Source: an uncultured Ruminiclostridium sp. (lineage in GTDB: Bacteria > Bacillota > Clostridia > Oscillospirales > Ruminococcaceae). From it: a stretch of DNA of 64,000 bases. The notes under the pieces are model-generated. The model did not search any database. It saw nothing but the letters and a program-made list of their open reading frames with translations, and was not told the DNA's origin. The stretch is from NCBI GenBank assembly GCA_947627695.1, contig CANQXF010000004.1, positions 1 to 64,000 of the forward strand, read 5' to 3'. Position numbers and translations under genes: made by a program. Below, piece by piece: positions 1 through 12,400 of the stretch (positions are counted from its first letter, which is position 1; each line of letters begins with the position of its first letter).

Positions 1-122
1 AGTGTGGGGGCGGGAGGGTGGGGCGCTGGCGTGAGGCTGGTATGCACCACACAAAAGTGAAAAGCTGTGATAAAACGCTCTCCCAAATCACCACTTTCCA
101 AACCAAGCCCGTGCAAGCCCAA
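1..122. repeat. Family B GC-rich intergenic repeat, copy B1
   Basis: GGGGGCGGGAGGGTGGGGCGCTGGCGTGAGGCTGGTATGCACCACACAAAAGTGAAAAGCTGTGAT...AAGCCCGTG; close copies near 1842, 5227 and 57590. Confidence 0.85.
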
Positions 123-170
123 CAATCAACCCTATAATTCAATTAACTGTGCACTCTGCACTGTGCACTC

Positions 171-1619
<1,449 letters not shown>

Positions 1620-1663
1620 TTAGTAGTTAGTTGGGGTGTCGCCTGCGGCGAGGGATTTAAAAA

Positions 1664-1756
1664 AATAAAAAGCGAGCGAAGCGAGAACTAAAGTTTTTGA
1701 AAGAGAGTCTGAGAGGAAAATTTTTTCCAAAAATTTTCCTTTCAGAGGGCGGGAGC
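1664..1756. repeat. Family D intergenic repeat, copy D1
   Basis: AGTTTTTGAAAGAGAGTCTGAGAGGAAAATTTTTTCCAAAAATTTTCCTTTCAGAGGGCGGGAGC; near-identical copy at 5079-5175. Confidence 0.85.
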
Positions 1757-1841
1757 GTGTTGCCCGCAAGGGCAACAGCGGAAAACTGGTAAAGAAAAGG
1801 TTAAAAGGTAATTATTGAAATTGTGTTGAAGGGAAGCGGTT

Positions 1842-1955
1842 AGGGGGCGGGAGGGTGGGGCGCTGGCGTGAAACTGGTATGCACCACACAAAAGTGCGGA
1901 AAGGAGAAAAAGCCTCTCCAAAATCACGACCTCAAATCCGAGTCCGTGAAAGCCC
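1842..1955. repeat. Family B repeat, copy B2
   Basis: GGGGGCGGGAGGGTGGGGCGCTGGCGTGAAACTGGTATGCACCACACAAAAGTG, as B1. Confidence 0.85.
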
Positions 1956-1978
1956 AACGGTTCCGTGAATAATCAAAT

Positions 1979-2012
1979 AACTATCAACTATCCACTATCA
2001 ACTCTCAACTAT
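1979..2012 (-). repeat. Heptad array at the atpG 3' end
   Basis: Minus strand reads ATATAG then TTGAGAG TTGATAG TGGATAG TTGATAG; the array starts at the stop codon. Confidence 0.75.
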
Positions 2013-2860
2013 ATCGCATTCGCCCCCGACACTATCTCATTTATCTCATTTGTTATCTTCTCCTGCCTTGCCCTGTTGTACTTCAGGGTCAGCTCGTCGG
2101 TCATTTTCTCCGCATTGTCGGTGGCGTTTTCCATAGCGTTGCGCCTTGCCGCCTGCTCCGAGGCAAAGGATTCATTCAGCGCACAGTAGATAAGGCTCAT
2201 TGCAAACTTCGGCACAAGCCTGTCAAACACCGCCTCGGGGGACGGGTCGTAGTTTATCAGCGTGGGATATTCCTCGTCATCGTCGCTGTCAATGGGCAGG
2301 ATAGGCATTGACATAGGGTCCTGCACCAGCGGCGACACAAAGGCGGTAAAGAATATCTTCACTTCGTCCGCCTCGCCGTTTTTGTACATATTTATCGCTA
2401 TGTTGGCAATATCGCCGCAGTCGGCAGTCTTGGCGCTTTCCGCAAGCAAGGGGTACCTTCCCGCTATGGGAAAATCCCGCTTTTCAAAAAACTCCACCGC
2501 CTTGCGCCCTATCGCTATGATATGTGGCTTGTTTTCGTCGCCCTCGCAGTCGGCAAGGACGGACTTCAGCAGGTTGCCGTTATAGCCGCCCGCAAGTCCC
2601 CTGTCCCCCGCAATAACGATGAAAAGGCGGTTCTTTATCTCCCGCTTTTCCGTAAAGTCGGAGGAAAAGTCCTTTCTGGTGTGAGCTATCTCCGTCATCA
2701 TCTCATACAGCTTCTCAAAGTAGGGTGCGCCTGTTTCCGCCTTTTCACGGGCACGGCGCAGCTTGCTGGACGCTACCAGCTCCATAGCCTTGGTTATCTG
2801 CATAGTGGAGGCGACGCTTTTTATACGGCGCTTTATCGCCTTCATATTTCCCGACGCCAT
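2009..2860 (-). CDS. atpG: ATP synthase subunit gamma
   Basis: MASGNMKAIKRRIKSVASTMQITKAMELVASSKLRRA; operon context. Confidence 0.97.
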   Translation of the reverse strand: MASGNMKAIKRRIKSVASTMQITKAMELVASSKLRRAREKAETGAPYFEKLYEMMTEIAHTRKDFSSDFTEKREIKNRLFIVIAGDRGLAGGYNGNLLKSVLADCEGDENKPHIIAIGRKAVEFFEKRDFPIAGRYPLLAESAKTADCGDIANIAINMYKNGEADEVKIFFTAFVSPLVQDPMSMPILPIDSDDDEEYPTLINYDPSPEAVFDRLVPKFAMSLIYCALNESFASEQAARRNAMENATDNAEKMTDELTLKYNRARQEKITNEINEIVSGANAI

Positions 2861-2879
2861 AGTTAAACCTCAGATAATA

Positions 2880-3002
2880 TCAATAGTATTTTTTGGGAGG
2901 GAATATCTCTTCCTTGTTGAGTATGAGCAGAATGTTGAACGCAAGGTTCAGCGCAGCAATAGCCAGCGCAACGATGCTTATTGCAAGAGCAGCCTTTTTC
3001 AT
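2880..3002 (-). CDS. Small (40 aa) single-TM protein in the atp operon
   Basis: My reading: MKKAALAISIVALAIAALNLAFNILLILNKEEIFPPKKYY*, preceded by AGAAAGGA; not in the supplied ORF track. Confidence 0.7.
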   Translation of the reverse strand: MKKAALAISIVALAIAALNLAFNILLILNKEEIFPPKKYY

Positions 3003-3050
3003 GTGTGGTTCCTTTCTTACAGTTGAATGTTTACGGTGAACGGGGAGAGG

Positions 3051-3240
3051 TTACAGTTGACAGTGTACAGTGTACAGTTGACAGTTGTGGTGTCCGCTTC
3101 GCGGACGGATTTGAAATGACAGGTGCAAATTCGCAGGTGGCAATTCAAAATCCGTTTTTCGCCAAAGGCGAAAAACTCCACAACTGTACACTGTACACTG
3201 TCAACTGTCAACTGTCAGTTGTGCACTGTCAACTATCAGT
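3051..3240. repeat. Family A cloverleaf/heptad element, copy A1
   Basis: TTACAGTTGACAGTGTACAGTGTACAGTTGACAGTTGTGG-[GTCCGC TTC GCGGAC]-...-[TTTTTCGCC AAA GGCGAAAAA]-CCACAACTGTACACTGTACACTGTCAAC. Confidence 0.9.
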
Positions 3241-3247
3241 TTTCCAA

Positions 3248-3496
3248 TTATTTGCTGAATTTGTATACCTTTTCGGGATTTTCCTCCGCAAAGGCGGCGA
3301 CCTTTTCAAGCTCGGCTGCCGCCCTGTCCTCCTCCGCAAAAAATGCGCAGGAAACGCCTGTCAGCGCAGCAGAAGCGGTGCTTTCGGAATAGGCGGTTAT
3401 CACCCACTTCTTATCCTTTCCGCCGCCGATATTTTTGTTTATGCTGAAAAATTTTGCGTCCACAAAATTTTTCTTTTCACAGTCCATTATCCACAT
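3248..3496 (-). CDS. Small (82 aa) hypothetical protein directly downstream of atpA
   Basis: ORF starts 14 nt after the atpA stop with AAGGGGGAA upstream; MWIMDCEKKNFVDAKFFSINKN... Confidence 0.7.
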   Translation of the reverse strand: MWIMDCEKKNFVDAKFFSINKNIGGGKDKKWVITAYSESTASAALTGVSCAFFAEEDRAAAELEKVAAFAEENPEKVYKFSK

Positions 3497-3510
3497 GGCT
3501 TTATTCCCCC

Positions 3511-5025
3511 TTAATTATTCCCCGCAAATTCTGCGGCGAACTCGGTGAGGGCGGCTTTCAGCTTTTCCTCGTTTTCGGGGGAAAGGACCTTTTCCTTTGC
3601 TATCCCCTCAGGTATCTCGCTGTAACGGCTGTGCATACGCTCAAGAAGGTCGTGCTGATATTCCGCCGTCTTTTCCTTGGGTATATCCTTGAGATAATTG
3701 TTGATAACAGCGTAGATGACTATTACCTGGTCCTCCACCGCCATAGGCGTGTTCTGGGGCTGTTTCAGCACCTCAACGATACGCTCGCCCTTGGCAAGTC
3801 TTGCCTTGGTATCGGCGTCAAGGTCAGAGCCGAACTGGGAGAACGCCTGCAATTCCCTGTACTGGGAATATTCCAGCTTCAACGTGCCCGACACCTTTTT
3901 CATCGCCTTTATCTGGGCGTTGCCGCCTACACGGGAAACGGAAATGCCGGGGTTCACAGCAGGTCTTATGCCGCTGTTGAAAAGCTCAGTTTCAAGAAAT
4001 ATCTGTCCGTCGGTGATCGAAATTACATTCGTAGGAATATACGCCGAAACGTCACCCGCCTGAGTTTCGATTATGGGAAGTGCGGTTAAGGATCCTCCCC
4101 CGTACTCCTCCGTCAGGTTGGCGGCACGCTCTAAAAGTCTTGAATGGAGATAGAACACGTCGCCGGGGTACGCCTCACGTCCCGGCGGTCTTTTCAGGAG
4201 CAGGGAGAGCGTTCTGTACGCTACAGCGTGCTTTGACAGGTCGTCGTAAACGATAAGCACATCTTTCCCCTTTTCCATAAAGTATTCGCCCATAGCGCAG
4301 CCCGAATAGGGCGCAATATATTGCAGCGGCGCAAGGTCGGAGGCGGCGGCTGATACCACGATAGTATAATCCATCGCTCCCGCCGATTTAAGCTGTTCCA
4401 CAACGGTGGCAACAGTTGACGCCTTTTGACCTATTGCAACATAAATGCAGTATACGCCTGTGTTTTTCTGATTTATTATAGTATCTATGGCGATAGACGT
4501 CTTGCCCGTCTGTCTGTCGCCTATGATAAGCTCACGCTGACCTCTGCCTATGGGTATCATACTGTCTATCGCTTTGATACCTGTTTGCAGGGGCACGCTT
4601 ACAGGTTCTCTTGTGATTATTCCCGGAGCTATCCTTTCAATAGGGCGGCGCTCCTGAGTCAGTATCGCTCCGCCGCCGTCTATGGGCTGACCCAGCGGGT
4701 TCAGAACTCTGCCTAAAAGCTCCTCACCCACGGGGACGGAGATGATATTTCCCGTTCTTTTGACAACTGAGCCTTCCTTTATATCGTCGTCGGGACCCAG
4801 CATTACTGCGCCCACGGAGCCTTGCTCCAGGTTCAGCGCCATACACTGCACGCCGTTTTCAAACTGTAAAAGTTCATTGAGCATACAGTTTTCCAGGCCG
4901 TGGATATTCACGATACCGTCGCCTGCGGTGATGACTGTTCCCGTATCGGTGAGGGAGATCTTGCTGTCAAATTCTTTTATTCGGTTTTTAAGTATTGCGG
5001 TTATTTCGTCAGGACGAAGATTCAT
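3511..5025 (-). CDS. atpA: ATP synthase subunit alpha
   Basis: 504 aa; [18 protein letters not shown]; alpha-subunit signature sequence. Confidence 0.98.
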   Translation of the reverse strand: MNLRPDEITAILKNRIKEFDSKISLTDTGTVITAGDGIVNIHGLENCMLNELLQFENGVQCMALNLEQGSVGAVMLGPDDDIKEGSVVKRTGNIISVPVGEELLGRVLNPLGQPIDGGGAILTQERRPIERIAPGIITREPVSVPLQTGIKAIDSMIPIGRGQRELIIGDRQTGKTSIAIDTIINQKNTGVYCIYVAIGQKASTVATVVEQLKSAGAMDYTIVVSAAASDLAPLQYIAPYSGCAMGEYFMEKGKDVLIVYDDLSKHAVAYRTLSLLLKRPPGREAYPGDVFYLHSRLLERAANLTEEYGGGSLTALPIIETQAGDVSAYIPTNVISITDGQIFLETELFNSGIRPAVNPGISVSRVGGNAQIKAMKKVSGTLKLEYSQYRELQAFSQFGSDLDADTKARLAKGERIVEVLKQPQNTPMAVEDQVIVIYAVINNYLKDIPKEKTAEYQHDLLERMHSRYSEIPEGIAKEKVLSPENEEKLKAALTEFAAEFAGNN

Positions 5026-5078
5026 AGTAAAACCCCGTATAGTTGTTAGTTTTTGGTTATTAGTAGTTAGTTATTTTA

Positions 5079-5175
5079 AAATAAAAAGCGAGCGTTAGCG
5101 AGTAGAAAAAGTTTTTGAAAGAGAGTCTGAGAGGAAAATTTTTTCCAAAAATTTTCCTTTCAGAGGGCGGGAGCT
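5079..5175. repeat. Family D repeat, copy D2
   Basis: Same sequence as 1664-1756. Confidence 0.85.
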
Positions 5176-5226
5176 TGGCAGTGCACAGTGTAAAGTGAAA
5201 AGTGAAAAGTTATGGGTGAAGGGAAG

Positions 5227-5348
5227 GGTGTGGGGGTGGGAGGGTGGGGCGCTGGCGTGAAACTGGTATGCACAACACAAAAGTGAAAAGCTGTGATACC
5301 CGTTCTCCAAAAGCACCGCTTTCCAAACCAAGCCCGTGAAAGTATCAT
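5227..5348. repeat. Family B repeat, copy B3
   Basis: GGGGGTGGGAGGGTGGGGCGCTGGCGTGAAACTGGTATGCACAACACAAAAGTGAAAAGCTGTGAT...AAGCCCGTGAAAG. Confidence 0.85.
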
Positions 5349-5388
5349 GGTAAACCCCATAATTCAGTTAACTGTGCACTCTGCACTC

Positions 5389-5931
5389 TTAACTTTCAAC
5401 TTCCAACAAGCTGTCCCTCAAATTCTCCAGCTTAGTCTTCACGCTTCCGTCAAGCCTTGTATCGCCATAGTCGGCGATTATGCCGCCCATAATGCTTTTG
5501 TCGGTCTTTTCCGTCATAATTATCTCTTTTCCGATAATTTCCGACATTTTTCCCCTTATTTTTTCCCGCTGTTCGGCGGTCAGAGGGAACGCAGAGGTAA
5601 CGGTTATCTCAGCAACGCCCAGCTTTTCGTTGCAAAGTGAGCAAAACCGCCTGCATATCTGAGCAAATTCGCTCCACCTTTTCCCCTCGGTGAGAACGCA
5701 GAGGAAGTTGAACATGGTCCGTGATACCTTGCCCTCAAAGGCTTCCCGTATCACCGACAGCTTTTCCTCAAAGGAAACGGTGGGAGCGTTCATCAGCTTC
5801 ACAAAGCCGTCTGCCTGGGATACAGCCGTCTGCACGGCTCGTATCTCCTCTTTCGCCTGCTGTAAGGATTCGCCGTTTTCTTCAAGCGCAGCTAAAAGAG
5901 CGTCGGAATAATTTCTCTCAACTGAATCCAT
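5389..5931 (-). CDS. atpH: ATP synthase subunit delta
   Basis: 180 aa, position in operon, OSCP/delta-like sequence. Confidence 0.93.
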   Translation of the reverse strand: MDSVERNYSDALLAALEENGESLQQAKEEIRAVQTAVSQADGFVKLMNAPTVSFEEKLSVIREAFEGKVSRTMFNFLCVLTEGKRWSEFAQICRRFCSLCNEKLGVAEITVTSAFPLTAEQREKIRGKMSEIIGKEIIMTEKTDKSIMGGIIADYGDTRLDGSVKTKLENLRDSLLEVES

Positions 5932-5934
5932 AGG

Positions 5935-6468
5935 TCATTCCTCGCTTTTTCCCACGTTGACGATAAAGCTGTCTATCAGGCGGGCGTTGTCCTCTTCGCT
6001 TATCTCTTTTTCGCAGACCTTTGAGGCGGCAAGCACCACTACCTCGGATATCTGATCCTTCACCTCGTTAAGCGCACGGCGCTTTTCCAGCTCGATGCTC
6101 TCCTGCGCCTGTTGTTTCATACGGGCGGCGGCCTGGTTTGCCTCGGCGATTATCTCCGCCTCACGGTCGGACGCCTTCTTTACTGCGGCGGCAACTATCT
6201 GCTCCGCCTGAGCGTTGGACTGCTCCAGCTTTTCGGTATATTCCGCCTTCACCTGCTCCGCCTCCTGCTTTGCCGCTTCAGCGGCGTCCATTTCGGCGTT
6301 TATCGTCTCCCTGCGCTTGTCCATCACCGCCATTACCTTGTTATGCAGTAAAAAGCGGTACAGCAGGAAGATTATCAGCGTGTTTATCAGGGTGAAAACT
6401 ATGGTGTCGGGATTTATGTCCACAAAGGGGAGATAGGTCTGCGTGCTTTCCGCAAGCAAATTAAACAT
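5935..6468 (-). CDS. atpF: ATP synthase subunit b
   Basis: MFNLLAESTQTYLPFVDINPDTIVFTLINTLIIFLLYRFLL then long helix; start chosen after GAGGAG RBS. Confidence 0.95.
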   Translation of the reverse strand: MFNLLAESTQTYLPFVDINPDTIVFTLINTLIIFLLYRFLLHNKVMAVMDKRRETINAEMDAAEAAKQEAEQVKAEYTEKLEQSNAQAEQIVAAAVKKASDREAEIIAEANQAAARMKQQAQESIELEKRRALNEVKDQISEVVVLAASKVCEKEISEEDNARLIDSFIVNVGKSEE

Positions 6469-6484
6469 ATCAAGACTCCTCAAG

Positions 6485-6811
<327 letters not shown>

Positions 6812-6834
6812 TTATTTGAAACCACGGGTTTCAA

Positions 6835-6993
6835 TTGACAGTTGACAGTGTACAGTGTACAGTTGACAGTTGTGGTGTCCGCTTCGCGGACGGATTTGAA
6901 ATGACAGGTACAAATTTGCAGGCGGCAATCCTAAATCCATCGCCGCAGGCGATACCACAACTGTACACTGTACACTGTCAACTTTCAACTGTT
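6835..6993. repeat. Family A element, copy A2
   Basis: TTGACAG TTGACAG TGTACAG TGTACAG TTGACAG TTGTGG arms with GTCCGC-TTC-GCGGAC and ATCGCC-GCA-GGCGAT hairpins. Confidence 0.92.
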
Positions 6994-7728
6994 ATCTACT
7001 TCCGCCATTGCAACATAGCTCATGGTCAGCGTAACGAAGATGTACGCCTGAACTACCGAGGAGAAAAGGTCGAAGTAAAGGGAAAGTATGGCGGGAACGC
7101 CTATGCTGGGAAGTCCGTAGGCGAAGCTGCCAAGTGCGAAATAAACAAGTCCGCCGATGACCATTCCCGAAACGATATTTCCGAAATGACGGAGCGCCTG
7201 CGACATAGGGTTCGCTATCTCTCCGATTATGTTAAAGGGGAGCATAAAGGGTAAAGGCTCGATAAAGCTCTTGAAATAGCCCTTTACGCCGCCTGTCTTT
7301 CCACGGTTGAACTGAACGAGAATAAACGTGATTATCGCCCATGCTCCCACAACAGAGATGTCGGCGGTGGGCGCCCGCAGTCCCAAAAGTCCCATAAGGC
7401 TGGACACCATCGAAAAGCAGAAAAGCGCTCCGATATAAGGGGTGTATTTTTTGTAGCTTATGCCCATGGAATCGTTCACCATGCCGCTGAATGTGGTAAC
7501 GATATATTCCGCTATCACCTGCCGCCTTGAGGTGGGACGGACCTTCAGATTTCTTCCCAGAACGAAGAACAGCACGCCCAGGATAAGCATAACTATCCAC
7601 TCTACCACAACGGATTCGGACAAAACGACGGTGAAGCCGAAAAGCTGAAATTCCGCCGATTTAAGCGCTCCGCTGACGGAAAAGCTCTCTGCCAGCAGCA
7701 TATTCCCCGTTATGTTCACAGCCGTCAC
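6985..7728 (-). CDS. atpB: ATP synthase subunit a
   Basis: 247 aa polytopic; NIIGEIANPMSQALRHFGNIVSGMVIGGLVYFAL. Confidence 0.96.
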   Translation of the reverse strand: MTAVNITGNMLLAESFSVSGALKSAEFQLFGFTVVLSESVVVEWIVMLILGVLFFVLGRNLKVRPTSRRQVIAEYIVTTFSGMVNDSMGISYKKYTPYIGALFCFSMVSSLMGLLGLRAPTADISVVGAWAIITFILVQFNRGKTGGVKGYFKSFIEPLPFMLPFNIIGEIANPMSQALRHFGNIVSGMVIGGLVYFALGSFAYGLPSIGVPAILSLYFDLFSSVVQAYIFVTLTMSYVAMAEVDNS

Positions 7729-8147
7729 TTCCTTTCGCTGTAATTTTTATCGGGATCTTTCATAAATACATACGTCAGTGTGTAATAAATTTTCGGTATG
7801 AATAAAGGTAAAAAGGTAGGGATAATGTCTATCAGCTTGAAATAAAGCCCCGCTATAATTACCGCTGCCAGCCCCAGATACCTTGCCCCGTAGGACAGGT
7901 TAGCGGAAAAGCGTCCCTGCTTGGCGTTCGCTTTAGCCACGACGCTTGCCGCCGACGCTCCCGCAAGGATAAAGTTGGCGATACAAAGGGCGTTTCCCAG
8001 AAAAAGCCCCGTGAACGCTCTCCACGTCAGCCCCTGAAACGCTCCGTAAAGGGCAAGCCCCATAAGGATAATACCGTTTATTATCAGAAATGCGGGGAGC
8101 ATATTTTTAAGTTCCCCGTAAGCGGGGTTGGTAAGCTTATGTTTCAT
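7725..8147 (-). CDS. AtpI-like ATP synthase subunit I family membrane protein
   Basis: 4-TM protein MKHKLTNPAYGELKNMLPAFLIINGIILMGLALYG...; position upstream of atpB. The longer ORF (to 8318) runs into repeat A3. Confidence 0.75.
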   Translation of the reverse strand: MKHKLTNPAYGELKNMLPAFLIINGIILMGLALYGAFQGLTWRAFTGLFLGNALCIANFILAGASAASVVAKANAKQGRFSANLSYGARYLGLAAVIIAGLYFKLIDIIPTFLPLFIPKIYYTLTYVFMKDPDKNYSERK

Positions 8148-8169
8148 AGAAATAAAAACGAAATAGCAG

Positions 8170-8323
8170 AGTTGACAGTGTACAGTTGACAGTTGACAGT
8201 TGTGGAGTCCGCTTCGCGGACGGATTTGAAATGACAGGTACAAATTTGCAGGCGGCAATCCTAAATCAATCGCCGCAGGCGATACCACAACTGTACACTG
8301 TACACTGTACACTGTCAACTGTA
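8170..8323. repeat. Family A element, copy A3
   Basis: Heptad arms plus GTCCGC-TTC-GCGGAC and ATCGCC-GCA-GGCGAT hairpins, near-identical to A2. Confidence 0.92.
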
Positions 8324-8593
8324 AAAGTCGTGGTCTTTAACGTCGTGCTTCAGCTTGGAATTCGGGTCGTCCTCGTCTTTTCCGTATTTTTTCATCAGCT
8401 TTGCAAGATAAGTTCCCACCGAGGAGATCATCGTGCCTATCCCTAAGATAACGAAAATTATCATCAGCCACGAGGGGAGGGAAAACCGTTCGATAAGCCA
8501 CGAGCCGCCCCAGATGAACAGCAGGAGAGGAGCAATAACCATAAATCCCACCTGACTCACCACGGCGTAGACGGAAAAGGGATTTTCTTTCAT
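8315..8593 (-). CDS. AtpZ/AtpI-family small membrane protein
   Basis: 92 aa, two TM helices: VVSQVGFMVIAPLLLFIWGGSWLIERF...MIIFVILGIGTMISSVGTYLAKLMKK; first part of atp operon. Confidence 0.7.
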   Translation of the reverse strand: MKENPFSVYAVVSQVGFMVIAPLLLFIWGGSWLIERFSLPSWLMIIFVILGIGTMISSVGTYLAKLMKKYGKDEDDPNSKLKHDVKDHDFYS

Positions 8594-9234
8594 CAGTATA
8601 CCAGCTCGGTGAGCTTCCAGACGCCGTTTTCCCGTTCCATAGTCATTTCCTTGTTCACCTTTTCGTTGGTGGTCTTATCGGTGAGGGTAAGCTCTAACTT
8701 GCACTCGCTTTCGGAAATAGGGGTGCAGACGTACTGGAGCTGTCCCTCCCACAATGGGTCGGGGTCGGAGGGCGTGAACTCTGCGGAAAGTCCCAGAACG
8801 CCGTTGTCGTCGCCGTAAACAACGCCCTTTCCAAACGGGTCGGAAAGCACCTTGACTGCCGCCGCCTCGGTGTAGGTGTTTCTCACCAGCTCCGACCAGT
8901 CGGCAAAGGTCTTGAATTCATCGCTTATGCAGGTGTAGAAGCCGTCCTCGGGCTTGTTGCCGTAAGGCTCCTCCTCCACGTTCATGCCCATAGTGAGCAG
9001 GCAGTATATCTTGTAGTTGTCCTGAACAAGGCGGTAAGCCTCTTTCTCAGTTTCATCTATAAGCTCCTGAGAGGGAGCGAATTTTTCCTCGGTAGTAGTA
9101 ACGTCCCCCTCGCCGCCGCTGTTAGCGCCCGAAAAGGTCCAGATGAGGAAAATTACTGCGGCTATTGCAAGGACCGCCGCTATAACGGTTATTATAATAA
9201 CGGAAACGTCCTGTTTTTTCTTTTTGGCAGCCAT
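8593..9234 (-). CDS. Membrane-anchored hypothetical protein, first gene of atp operon
   Basis: 213 aa with N-terminal TM and Ser/Thr/Glu-rich linker; overlaps next gene by one base. Confidence 0.7.
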   Translation of the reverse strand: MAAKKKKQDVSVIIITVIAAVLAIAAVIFLIWTFSGANSGGEGDVTTTEEKFAPSQELIDETEKEAYRLVQDNYKIYCLLTMGMNVEEEPYGNKPEDGFYTCISDEFKTFADWSELVRNTYTEAAAVKVLSDPFGKGVVYGDDNGVLGLSAEFTPSDPDPLWEGQLQYVCTPISESECKLELTLTDKTTNEKVNKEMTMERENGVWKLTELVY

Positions 9235-9288
9235 CGTTATCTCCTTACAGTTGTTCTGTTTTATTTTTGTTCACACTATATAAATATT

Positions 9289-9317
9289 ATTATACAATAT
9301 GTGGGAAAAAATTTCAA
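9289..9317 (-). promoter_or_regulatory. Sigma70-type promoter for the atp operon
   Basis: Minus strand TTGAAA-N17-TATAAT upstream of 9234. Confidence 0.7.
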
Positions 9318-9441
9318 GTAGCAACGGTAAAATTTCACTCCATTTCACCTGAAATTCACAAAGCCGCGTATTTTTGCATTTTTCCGCCTGCGGGGGAGAT
9401 AATACAAGGTGAATATCCCTTTCAGGAAAGGAAAATCACAA

Positions 9442-12400
9442 ATGACACATTCAACGCTGATAAACGGCAGAAAGCTGAGAGGAAAGCTGAAAAAGATGCG
9501 CAGACAGCTTGAGGAACGGGAGGGCTTGCGGGAAAACCGCCTTTTCGAGTCACAGTTACAGGAATTGACAAAAACCGCCGCAGGGCAGTTCTTCCCCCTT
9601 GAGGAGGGACTGCCGCCCTTGGGAGCAAAGACGGCGGCGTTAAGCGAGATTTCCGACGAAAGCGTTTGCGAGCTGATACAAAAGGAAAAGCTGACACGAT
9701 ATATAAGCGAGGAAGAGCTGAGCAGTCTTATGTGGACCAGCCGTTTCTGCCTTATTTCCTTTGCCTTGCAGGACAAGGCGGGGGAGGGAGAAAAATACCT
9801 GAGCAAAATGTACGCCCTGCTGGACGTGGATTTTGAAAGGCTTGAGGAGCTGAGCCGGATGGACGGCGCTTTCCGTCAGGACGAGGTATACTGTCGCTCT
9901 ACCCGTTCCACAAGAAGAACGTACCGCGCTCACGCCGCGGCAATATCACGGGCGGCGGGGATAGAGCAGGAAAAATACACCAGGGAGCTGGTTAGCCGCA
10001 GTATAAAAAGCGGCGAACATCTGGGCAAGGTGATAGAAACGGACTATCGCCGCGTTTTTCCATATATCGGCTTCGGAAAATATTTCTGGTGGCTGATGAT
10101 AATAAGCGCTTTGCTGTCGGTGGGAGTGGGACTGCTCACAAACCTGTGGCTTTCACTGCTTGTGTTTTTCCCCGCTGTGGGCGCGGTGAAGCCGCTGGCG
10201 GATATGGCGGCGGCAAGGCGGGCAAGGTCGGACAGGCTGGCGAAGATAGAGATAGGCGAGGAGATACCCGCCGAGGGAAAGACCGCCTGCGTGCTGTCCG
10301 CTTTGGTTTCAGACGAGAACAGCCTTGAACAGGCGTTGAAAAATCTCTTCACCGCAAAGCTGAAAAATCCTCAGGAAGGGATAGTTTTTGCTTTGCTGTG
10401 CGACCTGCCTGCCGCTAAGGAAGAGGAAACTCCCGCCGACGACCTGCTTTTTTCCGCCGCGGACAGGCTGAAAGAGGAAATTTTTCCTCAAAGCGTGATT
10501 ATTTTCAGAAGAAGAAAATACAGCCCCACTATGGGAATGTGGCAGGGCTTTGACCGAAAGCGGGGAGCAGTGGAGGAGCTGCTCACCTTTATGGACGGGA
10601 AAAAGGGGGATTTCCGCTATATCAGCGGGAACGCCGAGGAGCTGAAAAGCTGTGTGTTTTTGACGGCGCTGGACTTTGACACCGTGCCGCTGATGGACAG
10701 TGTGAGGGAGCTTATCTCCGCCGCTATCCACCCGCTGAACGAGGAATACGGCATTATTGCGCCAAGGTGCGGGAGCGACCTTTCCTCAACGCTGAAAACG
10801 CCCTTTGCCCGCATTATGGCGGGAAACGGCGGCGTCAGCGGTATCTCCGCTTACGACAGCTTTTGCGGGGAGTTTTACTTCGACTGTTTCGGCGAGGGCA
10901 TTTTCTGCGGGAAAGGGCTGATAAAAAAGGACTCCTTTCTGAAAAACTGCAAGGGCGCTTTTCCCGCCGAGAGAGTGCTGTCCCACGACATACTGGAGGG
11001 GGGACTGTGCAACGTGGCGTTTGACGGGGAGGCGGAATTTTCCGACAGCTTTCCCGCCTCGTCACGCTCATTCTTCAAGCGCTCTCACCGCTGGCTGAGA
11101 GGAGATTTTCAAAATCTGCGGTTTCTTTTCAAAAAAGGCTTTTCCCCGCTGACACGATTTAAACTGCTGGATAATTTCAGACGGGGGATAAACCCGCCGC
11201 TGATAATGGCGATGTTTTTCCTCTCCTGCTTTGTGGAAAACGGCTCTGCGCTGGCGGCGGGGGCGTATCTTGCCGCTTTGCTCCCCTTTCTGCCGCCGCT
11301 TGCCGCCGCAGTTCAAAGAGGCTTTGCCTTTGGGGTGACAAGGCGGTTTTATTCCCCAATAATCAGCGAAACATCGCAAATTTTGTTAAGGGCGCTGGCG
11401 GAAATCATGACACTGCCCAAAGCGGTTTTGATTTCCCTTGACGCCTTGTGGAAAACGGTTTGGAGAAATCTTGTCACAAAGAAAAATCTGCTTCAGTGGA
11501 CCACCAGCGGACTGCTGGAACGCTCCGCTTTTAAAGGGGGAGTATGGGGACTGCTGTCGGGATTTGCGCTGTCGCTTTTACTGCTTGGCTGCTGTATTTA
11601 CGGGGAAAGCTGTTCCGTTGTTGCGGCGCTGATAATGTGCGGCGGCTTTCCTGCGCTGGTGTACTGGGACAAGCCCTCTAACAGCGGGCGCAGGGGACTT
11701 AAAAAAGAGCAGAGGGCGGAGCTGCTTTGCGAAACGGAAAAGATGTTCAGCTTTTACACCGCCTACACCACGGCGGAAACGGGGTTTTTGCCCCCTGACA
11801 ACGTGCAGTATTATCCCGTTTATCGGGTGTGCCCCCGCACCTCTCCCACAAATATAGGAATGTATCTGCTGTCTGCCGCCTGCGTGTGCGGGCTGGGGAT
11901 AATTTCTGAGGAGGAATTTATCCTGCGTGTGGGGCAGACCCTTGACACGGTGGAAAGGCTGAAAAAGTGGCGGGGGAATTTGTACAACTGGTATGACGTG
12001 CGGGAGCTTGCCCCCGTTTCCTCCTTCGTTTCCACCGTGGACAGCGGGAATTTCGTCTGCTGTCTTATCGCCGTCAAGGAAATGCTGAAAAGGGTAAAGG
12101 GCGGGGAGCTTCTTGCCGCAAGGTGCGAAAAAATAGCGGATCACACCGACCTTGCCGCCTTTTACTGCAAGAAAAGAAAGCTGTTCAGCATAGGCTTTGA
12201 CGAAAGCACGCAAAAGCTGTCCCCTCACCGCTATGATATGCTGATGTCGGAGGCGAGACTGACCAGCTACTACGCCATTGCAACGGGGCAGGCGCCGAAG
12301 GAACACTGGCGGGCGCTTTCCCGAACAATGTCGAGAAGCGGGAGATATGCGGGAGCAGTGGCGTGGACGGGGACTATGTTCGAGTTTTATATGCCTGAGC

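Noticed and set aside
1742-1957. ORFs reading ...LLCGAYQFHASAPPSRP... (also 5095-5360, 48302-48805, 49880-50158, 57377-57667)
   Set aside because: These translate family B repeat DNA; similar peptides in every copy reflect the DNA repeat, and frames are not consistent.
3017-3211. Short ORFs such as [25 protein letters not shown] in family A copies
   Set aside because: Open frame is a by-product of the heptad sequence, repeated in non-coding positions.
6835-6875. Heptad arrays as a CRISPR or conventional minisatellite
   Set aside because: No spacers, 7-nt unit, only 3-6 units and paired with an inverted array; not CRISPR.
8148-8318. N-terminal extension of the AtpI-like ORF (MTVYSVQCTVVVSPAAIDLGLPP...)
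   Set aside because: Reads through repeat A3; an internal ATG at 8147 gives a normal-length protein.
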